A stretch of 37,886 nucleotides of DNA from Vibrio hippocampi (GCF_921292975.1 NZ_CAKLCM010000005.1:1-37886); one strand, 5' to 3'; positions 17,985-24,936 are shown, counted from the first letter of the stretch. Notes: generated from the sequence alone by a model not told the origin. Numbers and translations: made by a program.

Positions 17985-18433
17985 TTAAACAACAACCTCA
18001 CTCAGAAGATCCTCGTATGTAGTGAAAAACCGCGAGGCCGCTTACCCGTGGTGGGGAGGGGTCTCGGGAGTACCTTTTGCATTTGGGCATGACATCGAGG
18101 GTTTAGGTGAAATCATCGCAATACTCATGGGAAAGCTGACTTGCAGGCCCACTTTCCAATGGGCACGGGATGGTGGTCGGCGCTCGGCTAGGTGGCGATA
18201 GTCGCTTTCGCGTAGGGGTTGCCGTTTGATTGCTGGCCGGAGCGCCGGTTGGTTGCTGGCTTTGAGGCAGCCAGCCGCCTATCGTTCATCATCTAGCTAA
18301 CTTATGCACTAATAGGGCGCCAACCTAACCTTATCCCTCCCTCTCGGGCACATGCGGGATTCGTTGCAATCACATGCTGACTGAATGGGTAACAGGTGCA
18401 GCCAGTAAAACACCCGACTACTCGAAAGCTATG
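17985..18433. other. Gene-free cos region
   Basis: No coding frame with a ribosome site is seen in these 449 bp. The part next to the terminase gene holds the cos-like sequence. A 7-bp hairpin (GCTGGCT 18255-18261 with AGCCAGC 18269-18275) without a T-run lies further away. The rest is GC-rich, with G-runs at 18051-18061, and shows nothing else I can name. Confidence 0.6.
18012..18046 (-). other. Lambda-like cos site (packaging / end joining)
   Basis: On the minus strand CCTCGCGG is followed by TTTTTCACTACATA, closely matching the left end of lambda DNA (CCTCGCGG then GTTTTCGCTATTTA). Aligning the two puts the 12-base cohesive end at 18035-18046, reading GGTAAGCGGCCT. It is just upstream of the terminase small subunit, the correct place and orientation. 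The exact nicks are inferred from the alignment with lambda. Confidence 0.75.
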
Positions 18434-18691
18434 CTAGCCAGGTCGGGCTTGGTGATAATCAATGCAGGCATTCAGTTGCTCGATGTAGATCATCAGGTTG
18501 GTCAGCGAACGCTTGGGGTAATAGATACCACCCTCATCCACCGTGTACGATTCAAGCTGTGGTGCTGCAGGTTTGCAGTCCACAACATCAATCGGCATCG
18601 CCGGTGTTGTCTGGGCGAGTGATTGACACCCGCCCGCCACTAGGACCAAAGCGCTCACGATGGCTACTTTCAGGGTCTTGCTTGATACCAT
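18434..18691 (-). CDS. Rz1-like outer membrane lipoprotein (o-spanin candidate)
   Basis: 85 residues from ATG 18691 with GAGG ten bases upstream. An N-terminal hydrophobic segment (V-A-I-V-S-A-L-V-L-V) ends in A-G-G-C (Cys22), a lipobox-like sequence, followed by a Pro-containing periplasmic part with two further Cys. It starts inside the upstream 71-residue gene in another frame, the classic Rz/Rz1 layout. O-spanins join with an inner-membrane partner to fuse the membranes at lysis. The family itself is not recognised, so the role rests on layout and lipobox. Confidence 0.6.
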   Translation of the reverse strand: MVSSKTLKVAIVSALVLVAGGCQSLAQTTPAMPIDVVDCKPAAPQLESYTVDEGGIYYPKRSLTNLMIYIEQLNACIDYHQARPG

Positions 18692-18803
18692 TGAGTCTGT
18701 CCTCTCTGCGTATCCGTTTAGCTTCGGCTCGATGCCTATCCAGCTCGGCAAAGAACCGCTTCACCACAAAGGGGATGACGGTCAACCAGCTGGGTAGGTT
18801 CAT
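18588..18803 (-). CDS. Small coupled lysis-cassette protein, possible i-spanin
   Basis: 71 residues. The ATG overlaps the upstream stop (ATGA), which supports translation even though the gene shares most of its length with the Rz1-like gene in a different frame. The first ~17 residues are hydrophobic with a basic end, followed by an Arg/Glu-rich helix. It is short for an Rz-type i-spanin and the hydrophobic part is marginal for a membrane anchor, so the role is uncertain. Confidence 0.5.
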   Translation of the reverse strand: MNLPSWLTVIPFVVKRFFAELDRHRAEAKRIRREDRLNGIKQDPESSHRERFGPSGGRVSITRPDNTGDAD

Positions 18804-19117
18804 GTCTTTGCCTGTTTAAAATGTTTGGGGTCGTTCCAGACTTCATTACCTGCCTTGCCTTTGTTGGCAGCGAGGAACTCGAGCAAATCAATCAGCCAGG
18901 TCGGCAACTTGGCGAGCCATTGCGGCGGGATGAGCTGGCGAACTTGGGACCAGATCACCAAGACCATCGACACCCACAGGGCAATGGTCTTGCCGTGCTC
19001 ACCAAACATCACTGTCAGCAACGTGACCCAGTCAACCGGTGGCAGTTCTGGGGCGGTACCACTGGCAACAGCGGCAGGGGCGATCAGAAAGAACGCCACC
19101 ATCAAAAGGTATTTCAT
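18800..19117 (-). CDS. Membrane protein in the lysis cassette
   Basis: 105 residues with a cleavable-looking signal sequence (Y-L-L-M-V-A-F-F-L-I-A-P-A-A-V-A-S) and a second hydrophobic helix (I-A-L-W-V-S-M-V-L-V-I-W) near residues 45-60, followed by an amphipathic Trp-rich stretch. A GGAG site precedes the start. Placed between endolysin and spanin-like genes, it could be a second holin, an antiholin or a lysis accessory protein. No family is recognised. Confidence 0.6.
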   Translation of the reverse strand: MKYLLMVAFFLIAPAAVASGTAPELPPVDWVTLLTVMFGEHGKTIALWVSMVLVIWSQVRQLIPPQWLAKLPTWLIDLLEFLAANKGKAGNEVWNDPKHFKQAKT

Positions 19118-19136
19118 GTCGGCTTTACTCCTATGT

Positions 19137-19166
19137 AAAAAAAAGGGCAGCCAACACGGCTACCCT
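19137..19166 (-). terminator. Strong intrinsic terminator inside the lysis cassette
   Basis: AGGGTAGCC and GGCTGCCCT on the minus strand pair over nine positions (one G-U pair) around a five-base loop, followed by eight T. It lies between the endolysin stop and the next lysis gene, so downstream lysis, head and tail genes need read-through. Confidence 0.85.
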
Positions 19167-19202
19167 ATCAATGCACCGGCGTCGGTGCCCGTGCTTCCCT
19201 GC

Positions 19203-19691
19203 CTAGCAATTCAGAACCTCAAGCGGGAAATTCTCTTTGAACTCGTCCACGGTACCCGCACCCAAGTGGGTGTTGTAATGGTCTTTCCAATACTGGGCTA
19301 ACCCATCAAGGTCACCCGCTTTGGGTAGCGCTGGCTTTTTGCGACGGTAATGCACTCGGCACATCGCCACGGCAAAAGCTAAGTTGGTGATGAGTTGGGA
19401 CACGTCTGGGCGCATGTCCTCATCCAAGCTGGCCATGCTGGCAAGCTCGGTGATTTGGTTGGCTAAGCTGCGCTTATACGCCAGGTAGTTATCCCAAATA
19501 TCTTGATAGGTGGCGGGCTCCATCTGGACCACGCCTAAAGCGGGACCACTCCCCAATTGCTTGAGGTACTTGGCGCGGCTCTCCTGATAGATGGTCCCAA
19601 CAACCAGCTGCTCAGCGGCTTTGCTGTGCAAGCCCAACTGTTTCAGTGTTGGGCGGACGACTAAGGTGGTTAACTGTTTCGCATCCATCAT
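19203..19691 (-). CDS. Endolysin, lysozyme/transglycosylase-like
   Basis: 162 residues. The segment V-G-T-I-Y-Q-E-S-R-A-K-Y-L-K-Q, then G-P-A-L-G-V-V-Q-M-E-P-A-T-Y, contains the catalytic-type Glu (about residue 33) and the downstream Gly-x-x-Q-M-E-P pattern of lysozyme-fold phage endolysins. There is no signal peptide, so release depends on the holin encoded immediately upstream, whose stop overlaps this start (ATGATG). A second in-frame ATG follows directly; either may be used. Confidence 0.78.
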   Translation of the reverse strand: MMDAKQLTTLVVRPTLKQLGLHSKAAEQLVVGTIYQESRAKYLKQLGSGPALGVVQMEPATYQDIWDNYLAYKRSLANQITELASMASLDEDMRPDVSQLITNLAFAVAMCRVHYRRKKPALPKAGDLDGLAQYWKDHYNTHLGAGTVDEFKENFPLEVLNC

Positions 19692-19954
19692 GAGGCTTCC
19701 CGTTGTTGGCGTTTCTTATCGAAATGCACATAAATATCAAAGACAAGGCGCCCTGCTATCACAAGCAAACCACCCAGAGAAATCAGGTTTGCAGTGGTTA
19801 TTTCAGGCGAAGAGGCGGCCGTTTCTGCAGCTTGCTGTGCTTTGGCAGCCACTTCATTACTGAAAGCACTCACACTGGTCCCGCCCCCATAAGCAATCAG
19901 GCGGCCTTTCCATTCGTGGAGTCTTTCAAACAGCATGGTAATGAGGTTTGGCAT
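19688..19954 (-). CDS. Holin
   Basis: 88 residues with one clear hydrophobic helix (about 56-76, L-I-S-L-G-G-L-L-V-I-A-G-R-L-V-F) and a basic tail (K-K-R-Q-Q-R). The N-terminal half is helical and Ala-rich. It overlaps the endolysin gene and is the first gene after the late-operon terminator, where the lysis timer is usually encoded. The upstream ribosome site is poor, which would keep expression low. Single-helix topology suggests a class III or pinholin-type protein, but this is inference. Confidence 0.72.
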   Translation of the reverse strand: MPNLITMLFERLHEWKGRLIAYGGGTSVSAFSNEVAAKAQQAAETAASSPEITTANLISLGGLLVIAGRLVFDIYVHFDKKRQQREAS

Positions 19955-19990
19955 AGGGGTTCGTCGGTCTACTGGCTGAGTGCAGGAAAT

Positions 19991-20022
19991 AAAAAAGCCC
20001 CAGCGGTTAAACTGGGGCTTTT
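19991..20022 (-). terminator. Terminator ahead of the lysis and late genes (tR'-like)
   Basis: AAAAGCCCCAG pairs with CTGGGGCTTTT over 10 to 11 positions, and the minus strand continues TTTTTTATTT. It lies between the early leftward genes and the holin. In lambdoid phages the terminator in this place is the target of Q-mediated antitermination. No clear promoter could be assigned in 20023-20186. Confidence 0.88.
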
Positions 20023-20186
20023 GGTGCAGTGCTTGGACATCGCGAGGAAATCGTTGTGGGCTGATTCAGCTACACCAACACCACAATGACGAAAAAGGTA
20101 ACCTAAAATGCCAACTCTTACAACACGCAACGTGTGAAAAACACACTTTTTGTGCTATTGCTAGCAAAAAAAATAACCGTGACCAG

Positions 20187-20609
20187 TCACATTGCGGGGT
20201 TTTCGCTTAATTTCGAGCGTTCAAACCAACGAGACACCACCCCTTTGGCTCGCTGCCAGAGGCTCGGTTTCTTCTCCGGTGCCTGTTTTGCCTTTTGGAT
20301 CCGCTCATAACGCTGTTCGGCATAGCAATAGGTCATTTGCCACCACAAATACGAGCGCTTAAAGCCGACTGGCGATATGGGACTCACCGGAACGAATAAG
20401 CGATGGCTGCACAGGCTACTGACCAGGGCAGCAGTGAACGTCTTACGAAACACGTCCTCCATGGCGGAATGAAAACGGCGATGCTGACGACGGGCAAACC
20501 AGCGCAAGCGTTGTTGTTGCTGGCGCAGCTTCCGTGCTTGACGAGCGGCATACTGGCGTTGCGGGATCCCGTGCTTGTTGGCTTTCTTGTTACGATGACT
20601 GAGTTTCAT
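20187..20609 (-). CDS. Unknown very basic protein
   Basis: 140 residues, unusually rich in Arg, Gln and Lys in its first 50 residues (R-Q-A-R-K-L-R-Q-Q-Q-Q-R-L-R) and again near the end, so nucleic acid binding is likely. It overlaps the upstream zinc-ribbon gene by 4 bp, and its stop lies within a 12-bp palindrome followed by a T-run on the minus strand. No family is recognised. It is the last gene before the late-operon terminator. Confidence 0.6.
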   Translation of the reverse strand: MKLSHRNKKANKHGIPQRQYAARQARKLRQQQQRLRWFARRQHRRFHSAMEDVFRKTFTAALVSSLCSHRLFVPVSPISPVGFKRSYLWWQMTYCYAEQRYERIQKAKQAPEKKPSLWQRAKGVVSRWFERSKLSENPAM

Positions 20610-20968
20610 GGTTTGAGCTCCTTATTTCGTTGGCCACCATGGCTGTACTGACATTGATAATCCCCCTCAAACACACAACTACCGCCCACTTTGTACGGGT
20701 CGCCACACTTGCCACAGCATTGGTGGCGCTTCTTATGCGCGGTCACTTTAGTGTGATACGCCTTGAGCAAGTCGAGCGCCAGAGCATTGAAATCTCGATG
20801 ATCGGTGTAGTCCATGATCTCGTCGGTGATTTGTTGGTACCACGGTGACAAGGTCACTTTCTTTTCTTTCATGCCTGCGGCGCGTTTTCGTTCCCGTTCT
20901 GCCCGTTTGCGTAGCGTGGTCGGGCTGACTGGGTCAGTGGTTGTGATATCAGGGTTCTTGTCTTCCAT
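20606..20968 (-). CDS. Unknown protein with C-terminal Cys cluster
   Basis: 120 residues from ATG 20968; a longer frame to 21052 has no supporting ribosome site. The first ~45 residues are charged (T-L-R-K-R-A-E-R-E-R-K-R-A-A-G). The middle, M-D-Y-T-D-H-R-D-F-N-A-L-A-L-D-L-L, is helical. The C-terminal end C-C-G-K-C-G-D then S-C-V and C looks like a small zinc ribbon. The upstream leader contains the repeated motif ACGCAAACGCA. Probably a DNA-binding regulator; the target is unknown. Confidence 0.6.
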   Translation of the reverse strand: MEDKNPDITTTDPVSPTTLRKRAERERKRAAGMKEKKVTLSPWYQQITDEIMDYTDHRDFNALALDLLKAYHTKVTAHKKRHQCCGKCGDPYKVGGSCVFEGDYQCQYSHGGQRNKELKP

Positions 20969-20990
20969 ATTTCGCTCTGTCCGGTGCCCG

Positions 20991-21001
20991 TGCGTTTGCG
21001 T
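20991..21001 (-). repeat. ACGCAAACGCA copy 1
   Basis: Exact 11-base copy in the sense orientation of the gene starting at 20968, 22 bases before its ATG. Confidence 0.85.
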
Positions 21002-21084
21002 CTCATGCCTTGCCCCGTCTGGGCGGGATCGGTGCAAGGCGAACCAAGTCAAAACAGCGCAACTTGGTAGGTAAACTAGTTAAC

Positions 21085-21450
21085 CTAAGCGGGTGTTTCG
21101 GCTGCTTTTGAGGCCGCCTGAATGTCACTTGAGCCACTGTTCTGCTCCATAGGCACAGCCCACAGACAAAGCGGCCCCTCTTCCGTGTCATGGATGGATA
21201 GTAGAAACGCTTCATCCATTGGCTTGGATGGCTCCCAAGATGCGATATTGGTCTCGCCATCTTCAAAAAAGGCGTCCACCAATGCCTCTGGTGCATCATT
21301 TTCAAACCAGACCACATCAAGGGATAAACCTTGCGCCTTGAAATAGGCTTTAAATTCATCCCAAGTGGTGTTTTCACCCAGATCAGGGAAGTCTGGATGG
21401 GTCCAATACCCCTCTAAATCACGTTGTACTTGGATTGCTTTGATGGTCAT
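21085..21450 (-). CDS. Conserved phage protein of unknown function
   Basis: 121 residues from ATG 21450 with AGGAG eight bases upstream. Acidic, with W-T-H-P-D-F-P, then W-D-E-F-K-A-Y-F and F-L-L-S-I-H-D-T-E-E-G-P-L-C-L-W. From memory this pattern appears in small proteins of enterobacterial prophages, but no function is known to me. The C-terminal Ser/Ala-rich tail is probably disordered. It lies directly downstream of the integrase gene. Confidence 0.65.
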   Translation of the reverse strand: MTIKAIQVQRDLEGYWTHPDFPDLGENTTWDEFKAYFKAQGLSLDVVWFENDAPEALVDAFFEDGETNIASWEPSKPMDEAFLLSIHDTEEGPLCLWAVPMEQNSGSSDIQAASKAAETPA

Positions 21451-21491
21451 TCCGATTCTCCTGTGGTTTAAATCGTTGGATCTCGCCACGA

Positions 21492-22745
21492 TCACAGCCA
21501 GCCTGCGGCTTTAATCACGGCATCTTGTTTTTGCGATCTTCCCACGGTCTTCCCGTGAAAAATAAAAAAGCCTTGGGTATCGAGCCACGCATGATAGGTC
21601 TCAAGGGCCTCTCTTTTGAGCGCTTCCGTGGTGGTGTGAATGTAGGCTTGGTCGAGGTCGGACAGCTTATGGTTGAGCAGGCGCTCGCCCACGAACTTAT
21701 CGACGCCCAGATCAGCCAATCTTGAACGAGCCAGTTTGCGGCAGTCGTGACTGGTCCATTCTTCGCCACTGATCAACTGATAGATGTCATTGGCGCTGTC
21801 TTTGCCCATCGGTTTTTTGGGATTACTGCCAGGGAACAACACCAAGGTGCCCTCCGATTGAGTGACCTTATAGGCTTGCAGCAAGGCGATCATCTGATCC
21901 GTCAAGGGCAGGTATAAGGTCTCTTTGGTTTTGGTGTGGCTTGCCGGCAGTCGCCAGGTCTGGTTTTGCCAGTCGATATGGCACCAACGCGCCAGTCGGG
22001 TCTCGGTGATGCGGGTGGCATGACCCAGCTGCAGCAACACCAACATGCGGGCTTTCCAATCGGTGTTTTGCAGGCGCTCAAACAAGGGCGCCACCATCGG
22101 CGGGTGCAATTTGCCCTCTTTGGGATCGGCTTTGGCCTGAATAAAATCACTGAGCTGAATGGCAGACATCGGGTTGTGTGACAGCATTTCCTCTCGAGCG
22201 GCCTGCATAAAGGCGGCTTTCAAGATAGCGAAATAGCCTTTGACGGTGCGCAGTTCGTAGCGCTCCTGCAGCGGCCACACCACCAACTTTTTGATGTGAT
22301 GCTTTTTGGTGCCCATCAGTGGCAGCTCATCCAGGGCAGGCAACAAATGGTTGTTGATGACCGATTTCACCGCACTGCGACGGCCTTTGCTGATCTGCCT
22401 CGAGGTGGTGACATGATCGAGGTACCAACGCAGGCAATCGCCAAAGGTGGTCCAGTCACTCAGGGTCTCATCGTTACCGGAGGCCAACTTGGCGAGTTTT
22501 TGCGGCATCAGGTCAATGAGTGCTTTGGCGGGCAACTGTGGCCATGTGCCAAGGCGCTCCCATTTGGCTTTGCCATTGCGACCGTTGTGCTTGCGCTTGT
22601 CGATGAACCACCACGATCCGCTTTCACGGCTTTTATGAAAACGCAGCTCTAAGCGATAGCGCTCATCACTCAATCGGGTGATCACGGGGTTCGCTTGGTG
22701 GCGTTCGATGGCTTTATCGGTAATACGCAGGCGCTTGGTGGTCAT
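21492..22745 (-). CDS. int: Tyrosine recombinase / integrase
   Basis: 417 residues. The N-terminal ~90 form the arm-binding region, ~95-200 the core-binding helices, and ~215-385 the catalytic domain. Active-site residues are visible: Arg245 (H-A-T-R-I-T-E), Lys272 (H-T-K-T-K), His333 and Arg336 (H-D-C-R), His359 (L-L-N-H) and nucleophile Tyr368 (A-Y-I-H). All are intact, so it should recombine DNA. It is too short for a protelomerase and lacks that family's extra domains. On an element with partition genes it might integrate the phage, or resolve multimers of the plasmid form. It follows the 51-residue gene by nine bases. No att site could be identified. Confidence 0.88.
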   Translation of the reverse strand: MTTKRLRITDKAIERHQANPVITRLSDERYRLELRFHKSRESGSWWFIDKRKHNGRNGKAKWERLGTWPQLPAKALIDLMPQKLAKLASGNDETLSDWTTFGDCLRWYLDHVTTSRQISKGRRSAVKSVINNHLLPALDELPLMGTKKHHIKKLVVWPLQERYELRTVKGYFAILKAAFMQAAREEMLSHNPMSAIQLSDFIQAKADPKEGKLHPPMVAPLFERLQNTDWKARMLVLLQLGHATRITETRLARWCHIDWQNQTWRLPASHTKTKETLYLPLTDQMIALLQAYKVTQSEGTLVLFPGSNPKKPMGKDSANDIYQLISGEEWTSHDCRKLARSRLADLGVDKFVGERLLNHKLSDLDQAYIHTTTEALKREALETYHAWLDTQGFFIFHGKTVGRSQKQDAVIKAAGWL

Positions 22746-22754
22746 GGTGTCTCT

Positions 22755-22910
22755 CTACAGAATGAACAGGTCGGCAATGCGGCGCTGCTCTTCGATGTCT
22801 TCGATACGGCGACGAATTTGCACCTTGTCAGGGTCCGGCTTAGTGCTGTTCTTGTCCGATTGCTTGCGCTGACGGGCATTGATGGGAAAATGAAATGCTG
22901 TGTGGTCCAT
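22755..22910 (-). CDS. Small protein upstream of integrase
   Basis: 51 residues, ATG 22910 with AAGGA eight bases upstream. The C-terminal half is a charged helix (I-R-R-R-I-E-D-I-E-E-Q-R-R-I-A-D-L), the N-terminal half polar and basic. Its stop is nine bases before the integrase start. Position and size would suit an excisionase or a recombination directionality factor, but no winged-helix pattern is seen, so this is only a possibility. Confidence 0.6.
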   Translation of the reverse strand: MDHTAFHFPINARQRKQSDKNSTKPDPDKVQIRRRIEDIEEQRRIADLFIL

Positions 22911-22926
22911 GGTCGTGTCCTTACTG

Positions 22927-22937
22927 TGCGTTTGCGT
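22927..22937 (-). repeat. ACGCAAACGCA copy 2
   Basis: Exact copy in sense orientation, 16 bases before the ATG at 22910. The wider sequence TGCGTTTGCGTTACTGAT (22927-22944) is identical to 23604-23621. Confidence 0.85.
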
Positions 22938-22949
22938 TACTGATTTGGT

Positions 22950-23579
22950 TTAGTCTTGCGCCATTACCAATGGTGCCTTTGCCAATGGTGCCTTTGCCAC
23001 TGGTCGCCCTGCTTGCTGCATTTGCATCGCATCACGAATGCAGTCATGTAATGAATGGTGCGGGATCAGCCACTCCGGTTGGTCCCACTCTTCGAGGTAG
23101 CCTTTGGTGCCACCACTGAGCGCATCGATGTAGGTGCGAACGTCACGCACTTGGTTGTATTTCCAAGGCGCTTTTTTGCCCACCATGCGATACAGGCTTT
23201 GCAAGATCGGTGGATCGAAGTCGGTACCACGGCAATACACCTGTGAATCACCAATGAAGTCCGTCAGCAAGTCCATTACTTCGGCCACGGGCAGCGTGTC
23301 ACCGTTGATCACGCTGTCTTTGGCGTCTTGGCTTTGTTCACGCCACCATTTGGCGGTACTGGCTGAGACGCTGCGGCCATGAATGAGCTGCTCGGTCACA
23401 TTGACCATGACGTGCAGTTGGTGTGGTCCCTCTTCCTGAAGCTTGCCGCCCTCGATGCCGATCCCCATGCCGTCACCATGACGATTAAAGCGAATGGCTG
23501 AAATGGTCAGCACCACGGCGGTGCTCTGGGTGTCGAGTGTTTCCGTGTCGATCACCACGGTGTTGTTTTCATCGGTCAT
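22950..23579 (-). CDS. DEDDh 3'-5' exonuclease (RNase T / Exo VIII-like)
   Basis: 209 residues from the second of two adjacent ATGs (23579), which is better spaced from GAGGA than the first (23582). The exonuclease motifs are V-V-I-D-T-E-T near the start (metal-binding Asp and Glu), G-T-D-F-D-P-P-I-L in the middle, and H-H-S-L-H-D-C-I-R-D-A near residue 180. P-W-K-Y-N-Q-V-R-D-V-R-T is typical of the phage subfamily. It probably degrades single strands during recombination or replication. The last residues repeat A-K-A-P-L twice, from a short DNA duplication. The leader holds the repeated ACGCAAACGCA motif. Confidence 0.82.
   Translation of the reverse strand: MTDENNTVVIDTETLDTQSTAVVLTISAIRFNRHGDGMGIGIEGGKLQEEGPHQLHVMVNVTEQLIHGRSVSASTAKWWREQSQDAKDSVINGDTLPVAEVMDLLTDFIGDSQVYCRGTDFDPPILQSLYRMVGKKAPWKYNQVRDVRTYIDALSGGTKGYLEEWDQPEWLIPHHSLHDCIRDAMQMQQAGRPVAKAPLAKAPLVMAQD
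22968..22997 (-). repeat. Short tandem repeat, 15 bp x 2
   Basis: CCAATGGTGCCTTTG occurs twice head to tail, coding A-K-A-P-L twice at the exonuclease C-terminus. The two copies are identical, which suggests a recent duplication outside the catalytic domain. Confidence 0.7.
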
Positions 23580-23603
23580 CATCTTTCCTCAAGTTCATTA
23601 ATT

Positions 23604-23614
23604 TGCGTTTGCGT
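23604..23614 (-). repeat. ACGCAAACGCA copy 3
   Basis: Exact copy in sense orientation, just ahead of the exonuclease ribosome site. Eighteen bases here (23598-23615) are identical to 36712-36729. Confidence 0.88.
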
Positions 23615-24006
23615 TACTGATCGCCATTAAGGCTCTGTTTGATGTGGTCCCGACCTTGCGCCAAGTAGCGGCGATAGGTCCGCAAACTCACGCCAAGGGC
23701 ATGAGCCATGGTGGCTTGGTCGGCATCCGGCGAGACGCCACGCAGGCGAATAGCGCCGTAATGTATCCGCACCACTTTGGCCACGACCGGCTTATGGCTG
23801 GCGAGCTTCATCAATGCGGATTCAATCTTGGCCTCAACACTGTCAAGAACGGGGCCTTTCTTGCCCCCTTTCCCAAAGCACATGACGCCTTTGTTCGCGA
23901 TCATCACTTCCATCAGTGATGCGCTTTGTGGCAGCACCCCGCCAAGGTGGACCCATCGGGCCCACATCTCCATCAATGTGTCGAGCTCCTTGCGAGGTGT
24001 GGTCAT
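23614..24006 (-). CDS. Q-like antitermination protein candidate
   Basis: 130 residues. It opens with a helix rich in Trp (M-E-M-W-A-R-W-V-H), as phage Q antiterminators do, and ends with a helix-turn-helix-like D-Q-A-T-M-A-H-A-L-G-V-S-L-R-T-Y-R-R-Y-L. Composition and length fit the small Q/DUF1133 type found in gammaproteobacterial phages. It is an early leftward gene, and at least five intrinsic terminators occur downstream within the late operon, which gives an antiterminator an obvious job. It could instead be a late transcription activator. Confidence 0.62.
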   Translation of the reverse strand: MTTPRKELDTLMEMWARWVHLGGVLPQSASLMEVMIANKGVMCFGKGGKKGPVLDSVEAKIESALMKLASHKPVVAKVVRIHYGAIRLRGVSPDADQATMAHALGVSLRTYRRYLAQGRDHIKQSLNGDQ

Positions 24007-24210
24007 TTATTCCACCGTCACCAGGTATTGGGCGGTGCCGTTCGCCGTTTTGGTGCCGGTTGGCTTCATCACGCAGCGTTTGCCTGCGCAATACCAAAAA
24101 CGCCAGCCCGTGCGCGGATCACGTCCGGTCGCTAACGGGTCTTTTCTAAAATGGGCTTTGAGATGCCCCTCGGCTTCTCTCTCATTGGTGACTAAAAACT
24201 TTGTGGTCAT
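24007..24210 (-). CDS. Small unknown protein
   Basis: 67 residues with a strong AAAGGAG site. Its stop abuts the Q-like start. G-W-R-F-W-Y-C-A-G-K-R-C is a notable Trp/Cys segment, and the rest is basic and polar. No family is recognised. A role in nucleic acid binding is possible. Confidence 0.6.
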   Translation of the reverse strand: MTTKFLVTNEREAEGHLKAHFRKDPLATGRDPRTGWRFWYCAGKRCVMKPTGTKTANGTAQYLVTVE

Positions 24211-24224
24211 AACTCAACACTCCT

Positions 24225-24641
24225 TTAGGCCACTCGGTGACGATACTTTTTGCGCAAAAAACACTCTGAAAACGCCTCATCCGGACGCAGCACAATCACA
24301 TCAGACTCACTCTCAAATCGAGACGAGATCAGAACATCGTCTTTCGAGATCGCCCCCTCGACGTTGAGCAGTTCATTTGGAAAGTGACGGTGTAGGTTGC
24401 AGAACAGCGCGTGCTGACCGCGCAAAAAGGCTATTTCCTCCCTTGAGTTGGCGCCCACGACCACGTTCAACACCGTTGGCGAACGATGAAGCAACAATTT
24501 CAATCGCTCCACACGCTCGGCCGGACTCGATACAAATCCGACATCGATGGTGATCATCTTGGGTTGCTGTAAATGAGTTAGCTGAGTTAAGACCGTATTC
24601 CTCTCGCGACAGTCCGTGCCCTGAATTACCATAATCAACAT
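24225..24641 (-). CDS. Unknown early protein
   Basis: 138 residues from ATG 24641 (GGGAG eight bases upstream decides this over a GTG at 24650). The predicted order of strands and helices (M-V-I-Q-G-T-D-C, then V-L-N-V-V-V-G-A-N-S) resembles an alpha/beta nucleotide-binding fold, but there is no proper P-loop. The C-terminal end is basic (R-K-K-Y-R-H-R). It lies second in the leftward early operon, after the Cro-like gene. Confidence 0.6.
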   Translation of the reverse strand: MLIMVIQGTDCRERNTVLTQLTHLQQPKMITIDVGFVSSPAERVERLKLLLHRSPTVLNVVVGANSREEIAFLRGQHALFCNLHRHFPNELLNVEGAISKDDVLISSRFESESDVIVLRPDEAFSECFLRKKYRHRVA

Positions 24642-24653
24642 GTTTCCCACTCC

Positions 24654-24872
24654 CTATGCCGCTTTTGTGATGGTTTGGCGCTTGCTTTCAAAGTCTCGAA
24701 CCCAACGTTCCAGATCGAGCAAGCCGCCTGATTTGTTCAAAATCACCACTAATTGACGAGGACGTGGGAAACGGTGGAACCCATACCACATGCGTAGTGT
24801 GGATTCGGGGTAACCGAGAAGCACAACGGCTTTCGGAAATCCGATTTTGTCCACCCATTCCTGGTAAGTCAT
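24654..24872 (-). CDS. Cro-like repressor
   Basis: 72 residues from ATG 24872, chosen for the AAGGAG site ten bases upstream; an in-frame upstream ATG adds eight mostly Arg residues inside the leader. The sequence K-A-V-V-L-L-G-Y-P-E-S-T-L-R-M-W-Y is a helix-turn-helix of the Cro/YdaS size class. It is the first gene of the leftward operon and diverges from cI across a 218-bp control region, the standard lambdoid switch. It should repress cI expression and favour the lytic state. Confidence 0.72.
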   Translation of the reverse strand: MTYQEWVDKIGFPKAVVLLGYPESTLRMWYGFHRFPRPRQLVVILNKSGGLLDLERWVRDFESKRQTITKAA

Positions 24873-24891
24873 ACGACGGCGTCTCCTTATT

Positions 24892-24936
24892 AACACGATT
24901 CGGGAGAATTATAATCCCCTTTCGTGTCAATAACAA
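24892..24936 (-). promoter_or_regulatory. Leftward early promoter with overlapping operator
   Basis: Minus-strand -35 TTGTTA (24931-24936) and a consensus -10 TATAAT (24908-24913) are separated by 17 bases. Inverted arms ACACGA (24893-24898) and TCGTGT (24922-24927) flank the -10, which fits a repressor operator. CACGA/TCGTG-type half sites recur at 25801-25808 and, more loosely, near 25876-25893. Confidence 0.75.

Noticed and set aside
20132..20151. Plus-strand terminator-like hairpin (GTGTG AAAAA CACAC TTTTT)
   Set aside because: No plus-strand gene or promoter leads into it. It may be incidental or part of the late control region, so it was not annotated as a terminator.
21492..22745. Protelomerase, as in N15-like linear phage-plasmids
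   Set aside because: The protein is 417 residues with a standard integrase layout, no telomere-like long palindrome was found, and the tailspike junction favours a circle.
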